A DNA stretch of 64,000 bases from JACJWR01 sp964474045. Its GTDB lineage: Bacteria; Actinomycetota; Actinomycetes; S36-B12; UBA10799. Where the stretch lies: positions 42,672 to 106,671 of the forward strand of contig CAYYRC010000009.1 in the NCBI GenBank assembly GCA_964474045.1, in the 5' to 3' direction. Each line of letters begins with the position of its first letter. Positions within the stretch are counted from its first letter, which is position 1. The position numbers and the translations under genes are program-made. The notes under the pieces are model-generated. The model had not been told where the DNA came from. It ran no database searches and worked only from the letters and a program-made list of their open reading frames with translations. Positions 36,621 through 44,537 of this stretch are shown here, piece after piece.

Positions 36621-37157
36621 CTACCGCAGGGCGTCGTCGGTGACGGCGGCCGCCAGGACATAGGCGGCGTGGGTGCCAACGGAGGTCGCCAGCACGGCCG
36701 GGGCCCACTGCCAGGGCGGCGGGGTGCGGCCGAGCAGCGGGAACATCGACAGCGTGATGGCCATCAGCGCCCCACCGAAGATGGCACTGGCGGCAGGCTC
36801 GGGCAGCCGATGGCGCAGCACGACGTGCGCCAGTCCGAACGCCGAGCCGTACCCCCAGCGCAGGGCGATGGCGACGTCGCCGGGGTGCCGGCCGATGGTC
36901 GCCGGCAGGTGCAGGATGTTGACGACGATCTGGCCGGGCACGACTGTGTCGTCGTAGTCCAGGCCGGTGTGGGAGGCGAGCCCTCGCACCGGGGCACCGT
37001 CGGCCAGGGTCGCGGCGCCCTGGTGATGCCCGCCGCGCTGCCGCTGGAGCCGCCGCTCGGCGTAGTAGGCCAGCGACATGGCCAGCGTTCCCATGGCCCC
37101 GGCGAGGACGCCGCGCGCCGGCCAGGGCAGCAGCGGCGGCCGATCGGGATGCGTCAC
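36621..37157 (-). CDS. Small integral membrane protein of unknown function
   Basis: A 178-residue protein with an N-terminal hydrophobic segment (VLAGAMGTLAMSLAYY), a conserved-looking loop (VPGQIVVNILHLPATIGRHP) and two more helices near the C-terminus (IFGGALMAITLSMFPLL and APAVLATSVGTHAAYVLAAA). The family resembles DUF1440-like membrane proteins, but the match is loose. GTG start overlaps the MFS stop by 4 nt, so the two are co-transcribed and may act together. Confidence 0.6.
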   Translation of the reverse strand: MTHPDRPPLLPWPARGVLAGAMGTLAMSLAYYAERRLQRQRGGHHQGAATLADGAPVRGLASHTGLDYDDTVVPGQIVVNILHLPATIGRHPGDVAIALRWGYGSAFGLAHVVLRHRLPEPAASAIFGGALMAITLSMFPLLGRTPPPWQWAPAVLATSVGTHAAYVLAAAVTDDALR

Positions 37158-38941
37158 GGAGCCGATTCTGGCGAATCCCGGCGCGGGTCGCGCGCCACGT
37201 ACTCCTCAGCGGCCTCGGCGGCGTAGTCGTCCTCCAGTTCGGCGGCGGCGGCCTGAGCTCCGGCCTCGGTGGGCTGGGCGATGTCGTGGACCGTGCCGGG
37301 CACGTGCGGGGCGGGGGCCTGCGCGGGGTGGGCCTGCGGGGGCGCGATGCGCGGCAGCGCGAAGCCCACGACGATCGCCGCGAGCAGCACGATCGACGCC
37401 GACACCAGCGAGGTGACGTGGGAGGCCTGCAGGAACGCGTCGTAGGCCTCGCGCAGGGCCTCGTCCACCACCGGCCGGGGCAGCCCCGCCGCGGCGGCCC
37501 GTTCCAGCACCGCCGAGGCCCCACCGACCGACTGCAGCGCGATGTCCTTCGCTGGCGCCGGGAGCGGCGCCAACAGCCCGTCGACCGTAGGCTTCATGGC
37601 CGCCGCGAAGCGGGTGGCGAGAAGGGTGGAGATGACGGCCACGCCCAGCGCGCCGGCGACCTGCCGGACGGTGTTCTGGACAGCGGAGCCGGCACCGGCG
37701 CGGGCCAGCGGCAGCACGTTCTGCATCACAGTGGAGGCCGGGGCGACCACGGCCCCCATCCCCAGCCCGAAGAGGAAGAAGTACAGCAGCGCCAGCCACA
37801 CCGGCGTGGTGAGGCCCAGCGTGCTCACGCCGAACAGCGCCGCCGCCACGACGAGCAGCCCGGTGGTCATCACCGGCTTGTAGCCGAAGCGGTTGACCAG
37901 GGCGGCGCTGCGCGGGGCCGAGATCAGCTGGCCCACTGCGAACGGCAGGAAGCACAGCCCCGCCCGCAGGGTGGAGTAGTCGCGCAGAGTCTGCAGGAAG
38001 AAGGGCAACGTGAAGGTGATGCCGCTGAGCGCGAAGAAAGCCAGGCTCACCGCCGTCAGGCTGACCGCGTAGCCCCGGTTGCGGAACAGCGACACGTCGA
38101 AGCTGCGGTGGTCGCTGCGCGCCTCGATCGTGATGAACGCCGCGATGATCAGGAGACCCAGCAGCATCGGCACCCAGACCGAGGCGTCGGTGAACGATCG
38201 CGTCTCGGAGGCGTGGATGATTCCGTACACCAGCAGCACGAGTCCGACGAAGGACATCACCAGACCCGGGATATCCAGGCGCTGCGGATGGGGGTTTCGC
38301 GTCTCGGGGACCACGCGAACGATGAGGATCAGCCCGACCGCCACGATCGGGACGTTGACCAGGAACACCGAGCCCCAGTCGTTGCCGGTGAGCCAGCTCG
38401 ACCAGTTCGGATGCTCCAGCAGGAGGCCGCCGAGCACCGGCCCCAGCGCCACTGCCCCGCCGACGGCCGCCGCCCACAGGCCGATGGCCTTGCCGCGCTC
38501 GTGCGGGGGGAAGACGACGGTGATGATGGCCAGGGTGACCGGCAGCACCGCGGCGCCGCCGACGCCCATGAGCCCGCGGAAGCCGATGAGCATCTGCGGG
38601 CTGGTGGCGAAGGCGCAGGCGGCCGAGGCCAGGCCGAACACCGTCAGACCGATGATCAGGATGCGTTTGCGGCCGAACTTGTCGCCCAGGACGCCCCAGG
38701 TGAACAGCAGCGCCGCGAACACCAGGATGTAGGAGTCCACCGCCCACACGAGCTCGCTCTGGCTGGTGTCCAAGTCCGACTGGATGGTGGGCAGCGCGAT
38801 GTTGAGGATGGTGTTGTCGAGCACCACGACGAGCAGGCTGGTCACCAGCACTGCCAGGATCGACCAGCGCCGGGGATGGCCCTCGCCGGACGTCGTCCAG
38901 TCGGCCTCAGGTGGTGCGGCGGGAGAAGGAGGGGTGCTCAT
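37154..38941 (-). CDS. DHA2-family MFS drug exporter (EmrB/QacA type)
   Basis: A 595-residue, 14-helix major-facilitator transporter. Typical features are VVVLDNTILNIALPTIQSDL in helix 1 (motif D1), VLGDKFGRKRILIIGLTVFG (motif A, about 83-102), GLMGVGGAAVLPVTLAIITV (motif C-like), and PGLVMSFVGLVLLVYGIIHA. After the last helix (SIVLLAAIVVGFALPRI) there is a long Pro/Ala-rich tail. Such proteins export cationic or hydrophobic drugs using the proton gradient. No adjacent regulator is in this operon, so the substrate is unknown. The start codon shares a base with the divergent thpR start. Confidence 0.9.
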   Translation of the reverse strand: MSTPPSPAAPPEADWTTSGEGHPRRWSILAVLVTSLLVVVLDNTILNIALPTIQSDLDTSQSELVWAVDSYILVFAALLFTWGVLGDKFGRKRILIIGLTVFGLASAACAFATSPQMLIGFRGLMGVGGAAVLPVTLAIITVVFPPHERGKAIGLWAAAVGGAVALGPVLGGLLLEHPNWSSWLTGNDWGSVFLVNVPIVAVGLILIVRVVPETRNPHPQRLDIPGLVMSFVGLVLLVYGIIHASETRSFTDASVWVPMLLGLLIIAAFITIEARSDHRSFDVSLFRNRGYAVSLTAVSLAFFALSGITFTLPFFLQTLRDYSTLRAGLCFLPFAVGQLISAPRSAALVNRFGYKPVMTTGLLVVAAALFGVSTLGLTTPVWLALLYFFLFGLGMGAVVAPASTVMQNVLPLARAGAGSAVQNTVRQVAGALGVAVISTLLATRFAAAMKPTVDGLLAPLPAPAKDIALQSVGGASAVLERAAAAGLPRPVVDEALREAYDAFLQASHVTSLVSASIVLLAAIVVGFALPRIAPPQAHPAQAPAPHVPGTVHDIAQPTEAGAQAAAAELEDDYAAEAAEEYVARDPRRDSPESAP

Positions 38942-39606
38942 TGGGCGCCAATCGCGTCGGAGACGATCAGCCTACGGCCAACCAGCGGCTCTTCCTCGCC
39001 CTGTTCCCGCCGCCGGCGGCGGCCGAGCACGTGGCGCAGCACCTGCGCGCGCTTCCCTCGTGCCGCCAGGGCAACCTGCTCCGCTTGGTCCCCGCTGATC
39101 GCATCCACGTAACGCTCGCCTTCCTGGGCGCGGTGCCTGCCGGTGGCCGGCGAGCCGCGCTGCACCACGAGCTCACGGCGAGCATCACCGCCTTCGCACC
39201 GCCGCGGCCGCTGCAGCTGGCCGGCTCGGGCTGTTTCGGGGACAGCGTGGGCTGGATCGGCCTGGTCGGACCCAGGAGCACGTCCTCCGGACCGCCGGAG
39301 TCACTGGCGAGGGACGTCCGCACGGTGAAGCGCGCCTGCCGCGCCGCGCGCTGTCCGCCAGATGACGGCAGGCCCTGGCAGCCGCATCTGACAGTTGCGC
39401 GCGCAGGGCGCAGCGGCGGCACCCAGCCCATGGCCCGGGCCGAGGTTCGGGCCGAGGTTCGGGCCGCCCTGCGGCTGCTGGCCGCGGAGCTCGCGGACTA
39501 CGCCGGACCGGAGTGGCTGCCTGACCGATACTCCCTGGTGGCCTCGTCCGGGGGACCCCGTCCGCGCTACGAGAGGCTGGCGGACTACCCGCTGCCTGGG
39601 CCGTGA
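38941..39606 (+). CDS. thpR: RNA 2',3'-cyclic phosphodiesterase (ThpR/LigT family)
   Basis: A 221-residue 2H phosphoesterase that opens RNA 2',3'-cyclic phosphates; older names are LigT and 2'-5' RNA ligase. The two HxT/S motifs are IHVTLAFLG and PHLTVARAG, with RLFLALFPPPAAAEHVAQHL at the N-terminus. I chose TTG at 38941 because AAGGAGGGG lies 8 nt upstream; GTG at 38911 has no ribosome site. Its leader and ribosome site lie inside the divergent MFS gene. The 3' end overlaps pafC by 22 nt, convergently. Confidence 0.85.
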   Translation: MGANRVGDDQPTANQRLFLALFPPPAAAEHVAQHLRALPSCRQGNLLRLVPADRIHVTLAFLGAVPAGGRRAALHHELTASITAFAPPRPLQLAGSGCFGDSVGWIGLVGPRSTSSGPPESLARDVRTVKRACRAARCPPDDGRPWQPHLTVARAGRSGGTQPMARAEVRAEVRAALRLLAAELADYAGPEWLPDRYSLVASSGGPRPRYERLADYPLPGP

Positions 39607-40634
39607 CGACCGGTCCCGGGGTCGGCGTCAGCCGCCTCCGGCGACGGCTCCAGGAGCCCGTGATGGGCGAGCAGGGTGCGGGCGTAGTCCTCGCCGGCGT
39701 CGCGCAGGTCCGGCGGCTCCAGCACGAACGCCTCCGGCCCGGCCTGGACCAGGAGCAGGCCGACCCGCTGCCTGCGCGGCTCCAACAGGTCTGCCGCCAG
39801 CAGCACGTCCTCGTCCCTTCGCTGCTCGCTCACCCGCTCGGCGAGCAGCTCCACCACCCACTCGCGATCCCTGGGCACGACGATGAGCACGCGGGTGGTG
39901 CTCCGGTGCGCGCGGCACAGGGCGACCGCGTCGACTGGCCGCTCGAACTCCTCGTCGAGCACCTGCAGGCGCCGGATGAACGGCACCAGGTAGGTCCGCA
40001 CGCTGCCTGCCTCCCCCACCAGGCCGGCATCGACCTCGAAGCCCCGCCGCGTGCGCTCGAGCGCGAAGGGCTCGATGACCCGGCTGATCACGCCCGGCTG
40101 CCAGACCCGCTCATAGTCGATGCGCACGCGCCGCCGCTTCTCGATGGCGTCGCGCAGCTCCGCCACGAAACCCTGCTCTCGACTGGAGACGCCTGGCGCG
40201 GCGACTCCGGGCAACCAGCGGGACCGGAGGGTCGCGACCACCGCCGCCAGCGCCTGGTTGTCGGGCTCGGCGGTCAGCAGGTCCTCAGCCGCCATCAGGA
40301 TCGTCCCCAGGTTCGCCAGCGACAGCCCCCCGGCCGCGCGCGAGGGGTCGGCGCCGCTGAGCCTGACGACGGTGGCCACGTCGGCGTCCACGTAGACCTC
40401 GTCGCCCAGCTCCGCGGACGGCGGCGCGGCCTGCGACAGGAACTCCACGAATGCGACGTCGTCGCCGGGTCCGAGCTCGCTGCCCTCGTTGTAGAGCTTC
40501 AACTCGTCGCGCAGCTCCTCGACCTCGCAGCCGAGGTAGGCGGCCAGGTCGACCAGCTCGACCCCGGCCGGGAAGAGGTCGAGCAGCTGCAGCGCCTCAA
40601 AGGTCCGGCCCAGACGTTCGATGTAGTAGACCAC
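39585..40634 (-). CDS. pafC: WYL-domain transcriptional regulator PafC
   Basis: A 349-residue WYL regulator, partner of PafB in the RecA-independent DNA-damage response of actinobacteria. Residues ~1-60 carry a winged-helix region (ERLGRTFEALQLLDLFPAGV, then ELVDLAAYLGCEVEELRDEL). The WYL domain centre is RDAIEKRRRVRIDYERVWQP, then RVIEPFALE and SVRTYLVPFIRRLQVLDEEF. GTG at 40634 immediately follows the pafB stop. No proteasome gene (prcBA, pafA) is in this window, although pafBC is often linked to that locus. Confidence 0.85.
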   Translation of the reverse strand: MVYYIERLGRTFEALQLLDLFPAGVELVDLAAYLGCEVEELRDELKLYNEGSELGPGDDVAFVEFLSQAAPPSAELGDEVYVDADVATVVRLSGADPSRAAGGLSLANLGTILMAAEDLLTAEPDNQALAAVVATLRSRWLPGVAAPGVSSREQGFVAELRDAIEKRRRVRIDYERVWQPGVISRVIEPFALERTRRGFEVDAGLVGEAGSVRTYLVPFIRRLQVLDEEFERPVDAVALCRAHRSTTRVLIVVPRDREWVVELLAERVSEQRRDEDVLLAADLLEPRRQRVGLLLVQAGPEAFVLEPPDLRDAGEDYARTLLAHHGLLEPSPEAADADPGTGRHGPGSG

Positions 40635-40635
40635 C

Positions 40636-41601
40636 TCACCCGCCGCCCAACTGCGCCGCCAACTCGTCGCGCACCAGCGCCCGAAGCTCCTCGGGGCCAT
40701 CGAGGCGCACCCGGGTGCCCAGCCGGTAGAGCCGAGTGACGAAGGTGCGCCGACTTGTCACTGGGATCGTCAGCTGCAGGCCGGAGTCGACGCGGCGGAC
40801 CTGACTTGGCGGGCCCAGCGCCGCCTGCACCAGCTCACGGTGGACCTCGTCACAGGTCACCACGGCATCGAACGGGTCGCCCTGGACGAAGGTCAGCGGA
40901 TCGACCAGCAGGTCCCCGGCGTCAACCGCCGGGCCAGCGCTGCCGGCCGGCCCGAGCGACAGATCGCGCATCCGGCTGATGCGGAAGTGCTTCTCGGCAC
41001 CTGGCAGCGCGGTATCGGGCGCGGCGGCAGCCTGAGCGGCGGCCGTGTCGACAACCTCCCGGCCCAGGACATACCACTGACCTTGGGCGTTGAACACGGC
41101 GTCGCTGCTGAGGCACCGGCGCCGGTCGCGATAGTCGAAGTGCAGCAGGCACCGGAAGCGGTGGCCGTGGGCCGCCTGGCTCAGGCGGTAGGCCGTGGAG
41201 TCCTCGGCGCCGACCTGCCAGCCGAGGTCGTCGCCGAGGGTGCTGGAGAGGCTCTCGCTGACCCGCGCCGGCTCGACGCCGGCAAGGGCGGCCGCGCGCT
41301 GGAACTCGCGCAGCTGCTCGCCCCGGAAAGCGACCCGCACCCGTGGATCGCCCTGGCCCAGGCGATACCGCCCGAGCTCCCCGCGCCGGCCGATGGAGTC
41401 GATCACCCAGCCGTCGGCCTGCAGGTGGTTGATGTCGCGCTTGACCATCTCGCGCTGGCTCTCCGGGGTGCCGCGCAGGTCCAGCTCGGCAACCAGGGAG
41501 TCGACGTCCAGCCCGGCCGGGCCGGCATCCAGCAGGAGAGTCAGCAGCCGCACCGTCCGCCGCAGCGCCGGACCGGAACTGCGCCCCGGGCGACCAGCCA
41601 T
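40636..41601 (-). CDS. pafB: WYL-domain transcriptional regulator PafB
   Basis: A 321-residue WYL regulator. The N-terminal HTH region (RRTVRLLTLLLDAGPAGLDV, then PESQREMVKRDINHLQADGW) is followed by the WYL core (RFRCLLHFDYRDRRRCLSSD and QGQWYVLGREVVD) and FRISRMRDLSL. With PafC it forms a complex, activated in actinobacteria by single-stranded DNA produced on damage. ATG at 41601 has an AAGGGGAG site. Its stop lies directly before the pafC GTG, so both are made together. Orthology is by order and domains. Confidence 0.86.
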   Translation of the reverse strand: MAGRPGRSSGPALRRTVRLLTLLLDAGPAGLDVDSLVAELDLRGTPESQREMVKRDINHLQADGWVIDSIGRRGELGRYRLGQGDPRVRVAFRGEQLREFQRAAALAGVEPARVSESLSSTLGDDLGWQVGAEDSTAYRLSQAAHGHRFRCLLHFDYRDRRRCLSSDAVFNAQGQWYVLGREVVDTAAAQAAAAPDTALPGAEKHFRISRMRDLSLGPAGSAGPAVDAGDLLVDPLTFVQGDPFDAVVTCDEVHRELVQAALGPPSQVRRVDSGLQLTIPVTSRRTFVTRLYRLGTRVRLDGPEELRALVRDELAAQLGGG

Positions 41602-41662
41602 CGCACTCCCCTTCACCGATTGGGTGCCATTATCACCCCCGGGGCAGGCCGATGGGGCCGCG

Positions 41663-41668
41663 TACGCT
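41663..41668 (+). promoter_or_regulatory. -10 element, leaderless phosphatase gene
   Basis: TACGCT, 6 nt before the ATG at 41675. No ribosome site between. Confidence 0.6.
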
Positions 41669-41674
41669 GGGGTG

Positions 41675-42181
41675 ATGCCCACGACCCATGAACCGGCCTT
41701 CACCATCGCGACGGTCTGCCTGGGCAATATCTGCCGATCGCCGATGGCCGCGTCAGTCCTCAGCCGCAAGCTGGCCGAGGCGGGCGTCGCCGACGCGGTT
41801 TCCGTGGAGTCCTTCGGCACCGCGGGCTGGCATGCCGGCGAGGGCGCCGATCCGCGCGCCGTCCGGGTGCTTCAGGAGCATGGCTACGACGGGCGCCACG
41901 TGGCGCGGCGGGTCACTGTCGCAGCCGCCTCCGGCCTGGACCTGATCCTGGCCATGGACTCCGCGAACTACTCCGACCTGCGCACTCTCCTCGGTGCCGA
42001 CCTGCGGCTGCGGATGTTCCTGGAGTTCCACCCCGCCCTCGCCGGAATCGCCGCACCGGACCCGCGGCTGGACACGCCAGACCCCTACTACGGCTCGGAT
42101 GCGGGCTTCGTCGAGGTGCTGGAGCTGCTGGAGCCGGCCGCCGATCAAGTGGTGGAGTTCGCCCTGGCGAGGCTGGGCTGA
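41675..42181 (+). CDS. Low-molecular-weight protein-tyrosine phosphatase
   Basis: A 168-residue phosphatase of the LMW-PTP/Wzb family. The catalytic loop is VCLGNICRSPMA (nucleophile C15, R21, S22), the general acid is in DPYYGSDAGF (D135), and SFGTAGWHAGEGADPRA is the family's second block. The gene is leaderless. It is followed by a fructosamine-kinase-like gene 4 nt downstream, so the two form an operon. In mycobacteria PtpA is of this type; here the substrate is unknown. Confidence 0.92.
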   Translation: MPTTHEPAFTIATVCLGNICRSPMAASVLSRKLAEAGVADAVSVESFGTAGWHAGEGADPRAVRVLQEHGYDGRHVARRVTVAAASGLDLILAMDSANYSDLRTLLGADLRLRMFLEFHPALAGIAAPDPRLDTPDPYYGSDAGFVEVLELLEPAADQVVEFALARLG

Positions 42182-42185
42182 GGCC

Positions 42186-42995
42186 GTGTTCCGCAAGCGC
42201 CGCCCGGGCGCACCCCCGGACTACTTCCGCTGGGAGGCCTCCGGGCTGCGGTGGTTGCAGCGGGCCGCGGGCGGCTGCGGCGTCCCGGCCGTGCTCGACG
42301 TCGGCCGCGACCAGTTGACGATCGAGCGCATCACGCCGGCGGCGGGCGCGGCGGATGCGGCGGCGGCCGCCCGCTTCGGAGGCGAGCTGGCCGCCACCCA
42401 CGCGGCGGGGGCAGACGCCTTCGGCGCCGCGCCGGCCGGCTGGTGGCCAGACCACACAGGCGGCTTCATCGCAGACCTGCCTTTGCCATTGGGCGCCTGG
42501 GACGCCTTCGGCCCGTTCTACGCCGACGCCCGGATCGAGCCCTACCTGCGGCTGTTGGGCCCGTTGGGCGGGCTCGTGGGAGGCGTCCGCCGCGCAGGCG
42601 TCTTCGACGATCTGATGGCCGCGCTGCGCGATCCTGCGTCGGGGATCGCCGGTCCGCCGTGCGCTCCGGCCCGACTGCACGGCGACCTGTGGTCGGGCAA
42701 CGTGGTGTTCGGCCGTCGGGCCGACGGCGAGCCGGTTCGAGGCTGGTTGATCGACCCGGCCGCACACGGCGGCCACCCGGAGACCGATCTGGCCATGCTG
42801 GCGCTCTTCGGGATGCCCCGGTTGAACGACATCCTCGCCGGATATGCCGACTCAGCACCCCTGGCCGAGGGCTGGCGGGCGCGGGTGCCGCTGCACCAGG
42901 TGCACCCGCTGCTCGTGCATGCGGTGCTGTTCGGCGGCGGCTACCTGGACCAAGCCGTGGATGCTGCCCGGGCCGCACTGCGCACAGCTGCCTGA
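42186..42995 (+). CDS. Fructosamine/ketosamine-3-kinase family protein
   Basis: A 269-residue kinase-fold protein of the FN3K family, which phosphorylates ketoamine adducts on proteins so that they decompose. The catalytic loop is ARLHGDLWSGNVVF, and the metal-binding segment is WLIDPAAHGGHPETDLAML. The N-terminal glycine loop is poor, as often in bacterial members. GTG at 42186 begins 4 nt after the phosphatase stop. A phosphotransferase specific for another small molecule remains possible. Confidence 0.82.
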   Translation: MFRKRRPGAPPDYFRWEASGLRWLQRAAGGCGVPAVLDVGRDQLTIERITPAAGAADAAAAARFGGELAATHAAGADAFGAAPAGWWPDHTGGFIADLPLPLGAWDAFGPFYADARIEPYLRLLGPLGGLVGGVRRAGVFDDLMAALRDPASGIAGPPCAPARLHGDLWSGNVVFGRRADGEPVRGWLIDPAAHGGHPETDLAMLALFGMPRLNDILAGYADSAPLAEGWRARVPLHQVHPLLVHAVLFGGGYLDQAVDAARAALRTAA

Positions 42996-43004
42996 TCCTG
43001 CCGG

Positions 43005-43874
43005 TCAATCGGACGGGGGCCGCTCGGCTTCGTCCGCCACCGCGGGCTGTGCTGTCGGGGACGGCCGGTCGGGCTGGGTGGTCTGGGCCAGCAGCGCCTC
43101 GGCCGCCTTCGTCGGTGCCGGCTCGGCGAGGGAGAGGCCGAAGACGTGAGTCGCCCACCAGTTGCGCACCGGAAGCACGCGTCGCTCCCACGCCGCCTCG
43201 CGCGCCCGTGCCCTGGCCATCTTGGCCGGTCGCGTCCGGTAGCGCAGCTGCGCGAACGGCGACCCGGGCTTGGCCAGGCGGACCGCGCCGATCCACCCGA
43301 AGACCGGGTTGAGCACGGCCAGGGCAGCGGTGATGAGCTTGCCCTTGGCGACCGTGATCGCGACCGGGAGCATCCAGAAGGCGAAGAACATCGCCGGCGC
43401 CAGGGCCTTCACGTGCGGATCGGTGCGATCCGGCCCGGGCGGGTTCTCAGGCGCGGCGACGAAGAGCACGGACGCCAGCACCACCGTCGCCACGGTGATG
43501 GCATCCACGGACAGCGCCCCCTCCCGGCTCCAGTAGACGTCATCCAGGTGCAGGATCAGCGCGAACTCGTCCAGCACCAGCGCCGCCCCGATGCCGAACA
43601 GCACGGCGCCGACCGAGTTCCACGGCCCGAAGCGCGACGACGACATGATGAGGACGCCGCCGAGCAGGAGCGTCACCACGCCCGGCACGACGTGGTGGAC
43701 GTGTACGTCGCCGCTGCTGACGTTGGAGAAGGGCCCCCGGCCGGACCGGATGAGCCTGGTGATGATGCGCGTGATCACGAACGTGAGGATGAAGGCGAGG
43801 AGCGCGAACAACAGCGGCTGCCGCCCGTGCGCCACTATCGCGTGGTGGTACCAGAGCCAGAGGTGGTCGAGCAT
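43005..43874 (-). CDS. Integral membrane protein of unknown function
   Basis: A 289-residue protein with six or more membrane helices (LLFALLAFILTFVITRIITR, HHVVPGVVTLLLGGVLIMSS, GAVLFGIGAALVLDEFALIL, AITVATVVLASVLFVAA, ALAPAMFFAFWMLPVAITVA). A conserved-looking charged patch VHVHHVVPG and LDEFALILHLDDVYWSREG suggests a metal site or a channel. The C-terminal ~60 residues are soluble. ATG at 43874 has GAGGAGGCGG. The family occurs widely in actinobacteria; no function is known. Confidence 0.65.
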   Translation of the reverse strand: MLDHLWLWYHHAIVAHGRQPLLFALLAFILTFVITRIITRLIRSGRGPFSNVSSGDVHVHHVVPGVVTLLLGGVLIMSSSRFGPWNSVGAVLFGIGAALVLDEFALILHLDDVYWSREGALSVDAITVATVVLASVLFVAAPENPPGPDRTDPHVKALAPAMFFAFWMLPVAITVAKGKLITAALAVLNPVFGWIGAVRLAKPGSPFAQLRYRTRPAKMARARAREAAWERRVLPVRNWWATHVFGLSLAEPAPTKAAEALLAQTTQPDRPSPTAQPAVADEAERPPSD

Positions 43875-43911
43875 GGCCGCCTCCTCGACTGATTTCCCAG
43901 CTCCTTCGATT

Positions 43912-44526
43912 CTAGGCCTGCGACGGCGGGGGCGCCGCGACGCCGTCCACCACGCCTGGACCCGCGTCCACCCCGCGCAGGGCCGCGTTGAGGGTGACGC
44001 CCCAGAACGCGACCAGGCAGGCCACCAAGGCGTACACGATGACGGCGATCGGGGCAGCGAGCACGCCATAGACCGAGGTGTCCGCGAACAGTCGGCGCAC
44101 GTAGTACGACAGGTAGACCGCTCCCAGGTCCCACCCGACGACCATCATCACCGCGCCGGGCAGCAGCGACCGCAGCGACGGCCGGTCGGTCAGCGAGTAG
44201 TACTGCACCGCCACGATGATGAGCAGCAGCAGGGCCAGCGTCATCGCCCCGCCGACGATGGGCAGGATCACCCCGCTCGCCCCGAACAGCCAGCTGAGCA
44301 CACGCGGACCGAACGAGAGCAAGGGCAGCAGGATCGCCAGCAGGAGGCCGCCGCCCACGAGCAGCGCGACCGACATCAGCCGAATCCGCAGCCAGGGAAG
44401 CGAGAACACGAGCCAGAAGGCCGCCTCCGCACCCAGCCCCGAAACGCGGCGGTAGACCAGCAGGTGCCAGAAGCGCAGCGTGAAGCGGCCCGCGGGGTGC
44501 TCCCGGAGCCGGGTCAGCACCGGCAT
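43912..44526 (-). CDS. YihY/BrkB-family membrane protein with shortened middle
   Basis: A 204-residue protein. The first ~45 residues match the YihY/BrkB N-terminus (VYRRVSGLGAEAAFWLVFSL) and residues ~50-195 match its C-terminal half (LMSVALLVGGGLLLAILLPL, SLRSLLPGAVMMVVGWDLGA, VYGVLAAPIAVIVYALVACL). The usual ~90-residue middle segment, including the region leading to W-x3-R-x-A-L-R, is missing, joined in frame at FSLPWLRIRL. Full-length relatives have ~280-330 residues. Start is ATG 44526 or GTG 44520, the latter 6 nt from a -10 hexamer. The family is no longer regarded as RNase BN. Confidence 0.7.
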   Translation of the reverse strand: MPVLTRLREHPAGRFTLRFWHLLVYRRVSGLGAEAAFWLVFSLPWLRIRLMSVALLVGGGLLLAILLPLLSFGPRVLSWLFGASGVILPIVGGAMTLALLLLIIVAVQYYSLTDRPSLRSLLPGAVMMVVGWDLGAVYLSYYVRRLFADTSVYGVLAAPIAVIVYALVACLVAFWGVTLNAALRGVDAGPGVVDGVAAPPPSQA

Positions 44527-44532
44527 AACGTA
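44526..44532. promoter_or_regulatory. Symmetric bidirectional promoter with overlapping -10 elements
   Basis: TAACGT (44526-44531, plus) is 6 nt before the ATG at 44538. TACGTT (complement of 44527-44532, minus) is 6 nt before the GTG at 44520. The two hexamers overlap by 5 bp, and only 11 nt separate the annotated start codons. Both genes appear leaderless. Confidence 0.55.
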
Positions 44533-44537
44533 GCCGC

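Noticed and set aside
43912..44526. YihY-like gene as ribonuclease BN
   Set aside because: The original RNase BN assignment of this family was withdrawn; the protein is only recognisable as a membrane protein.
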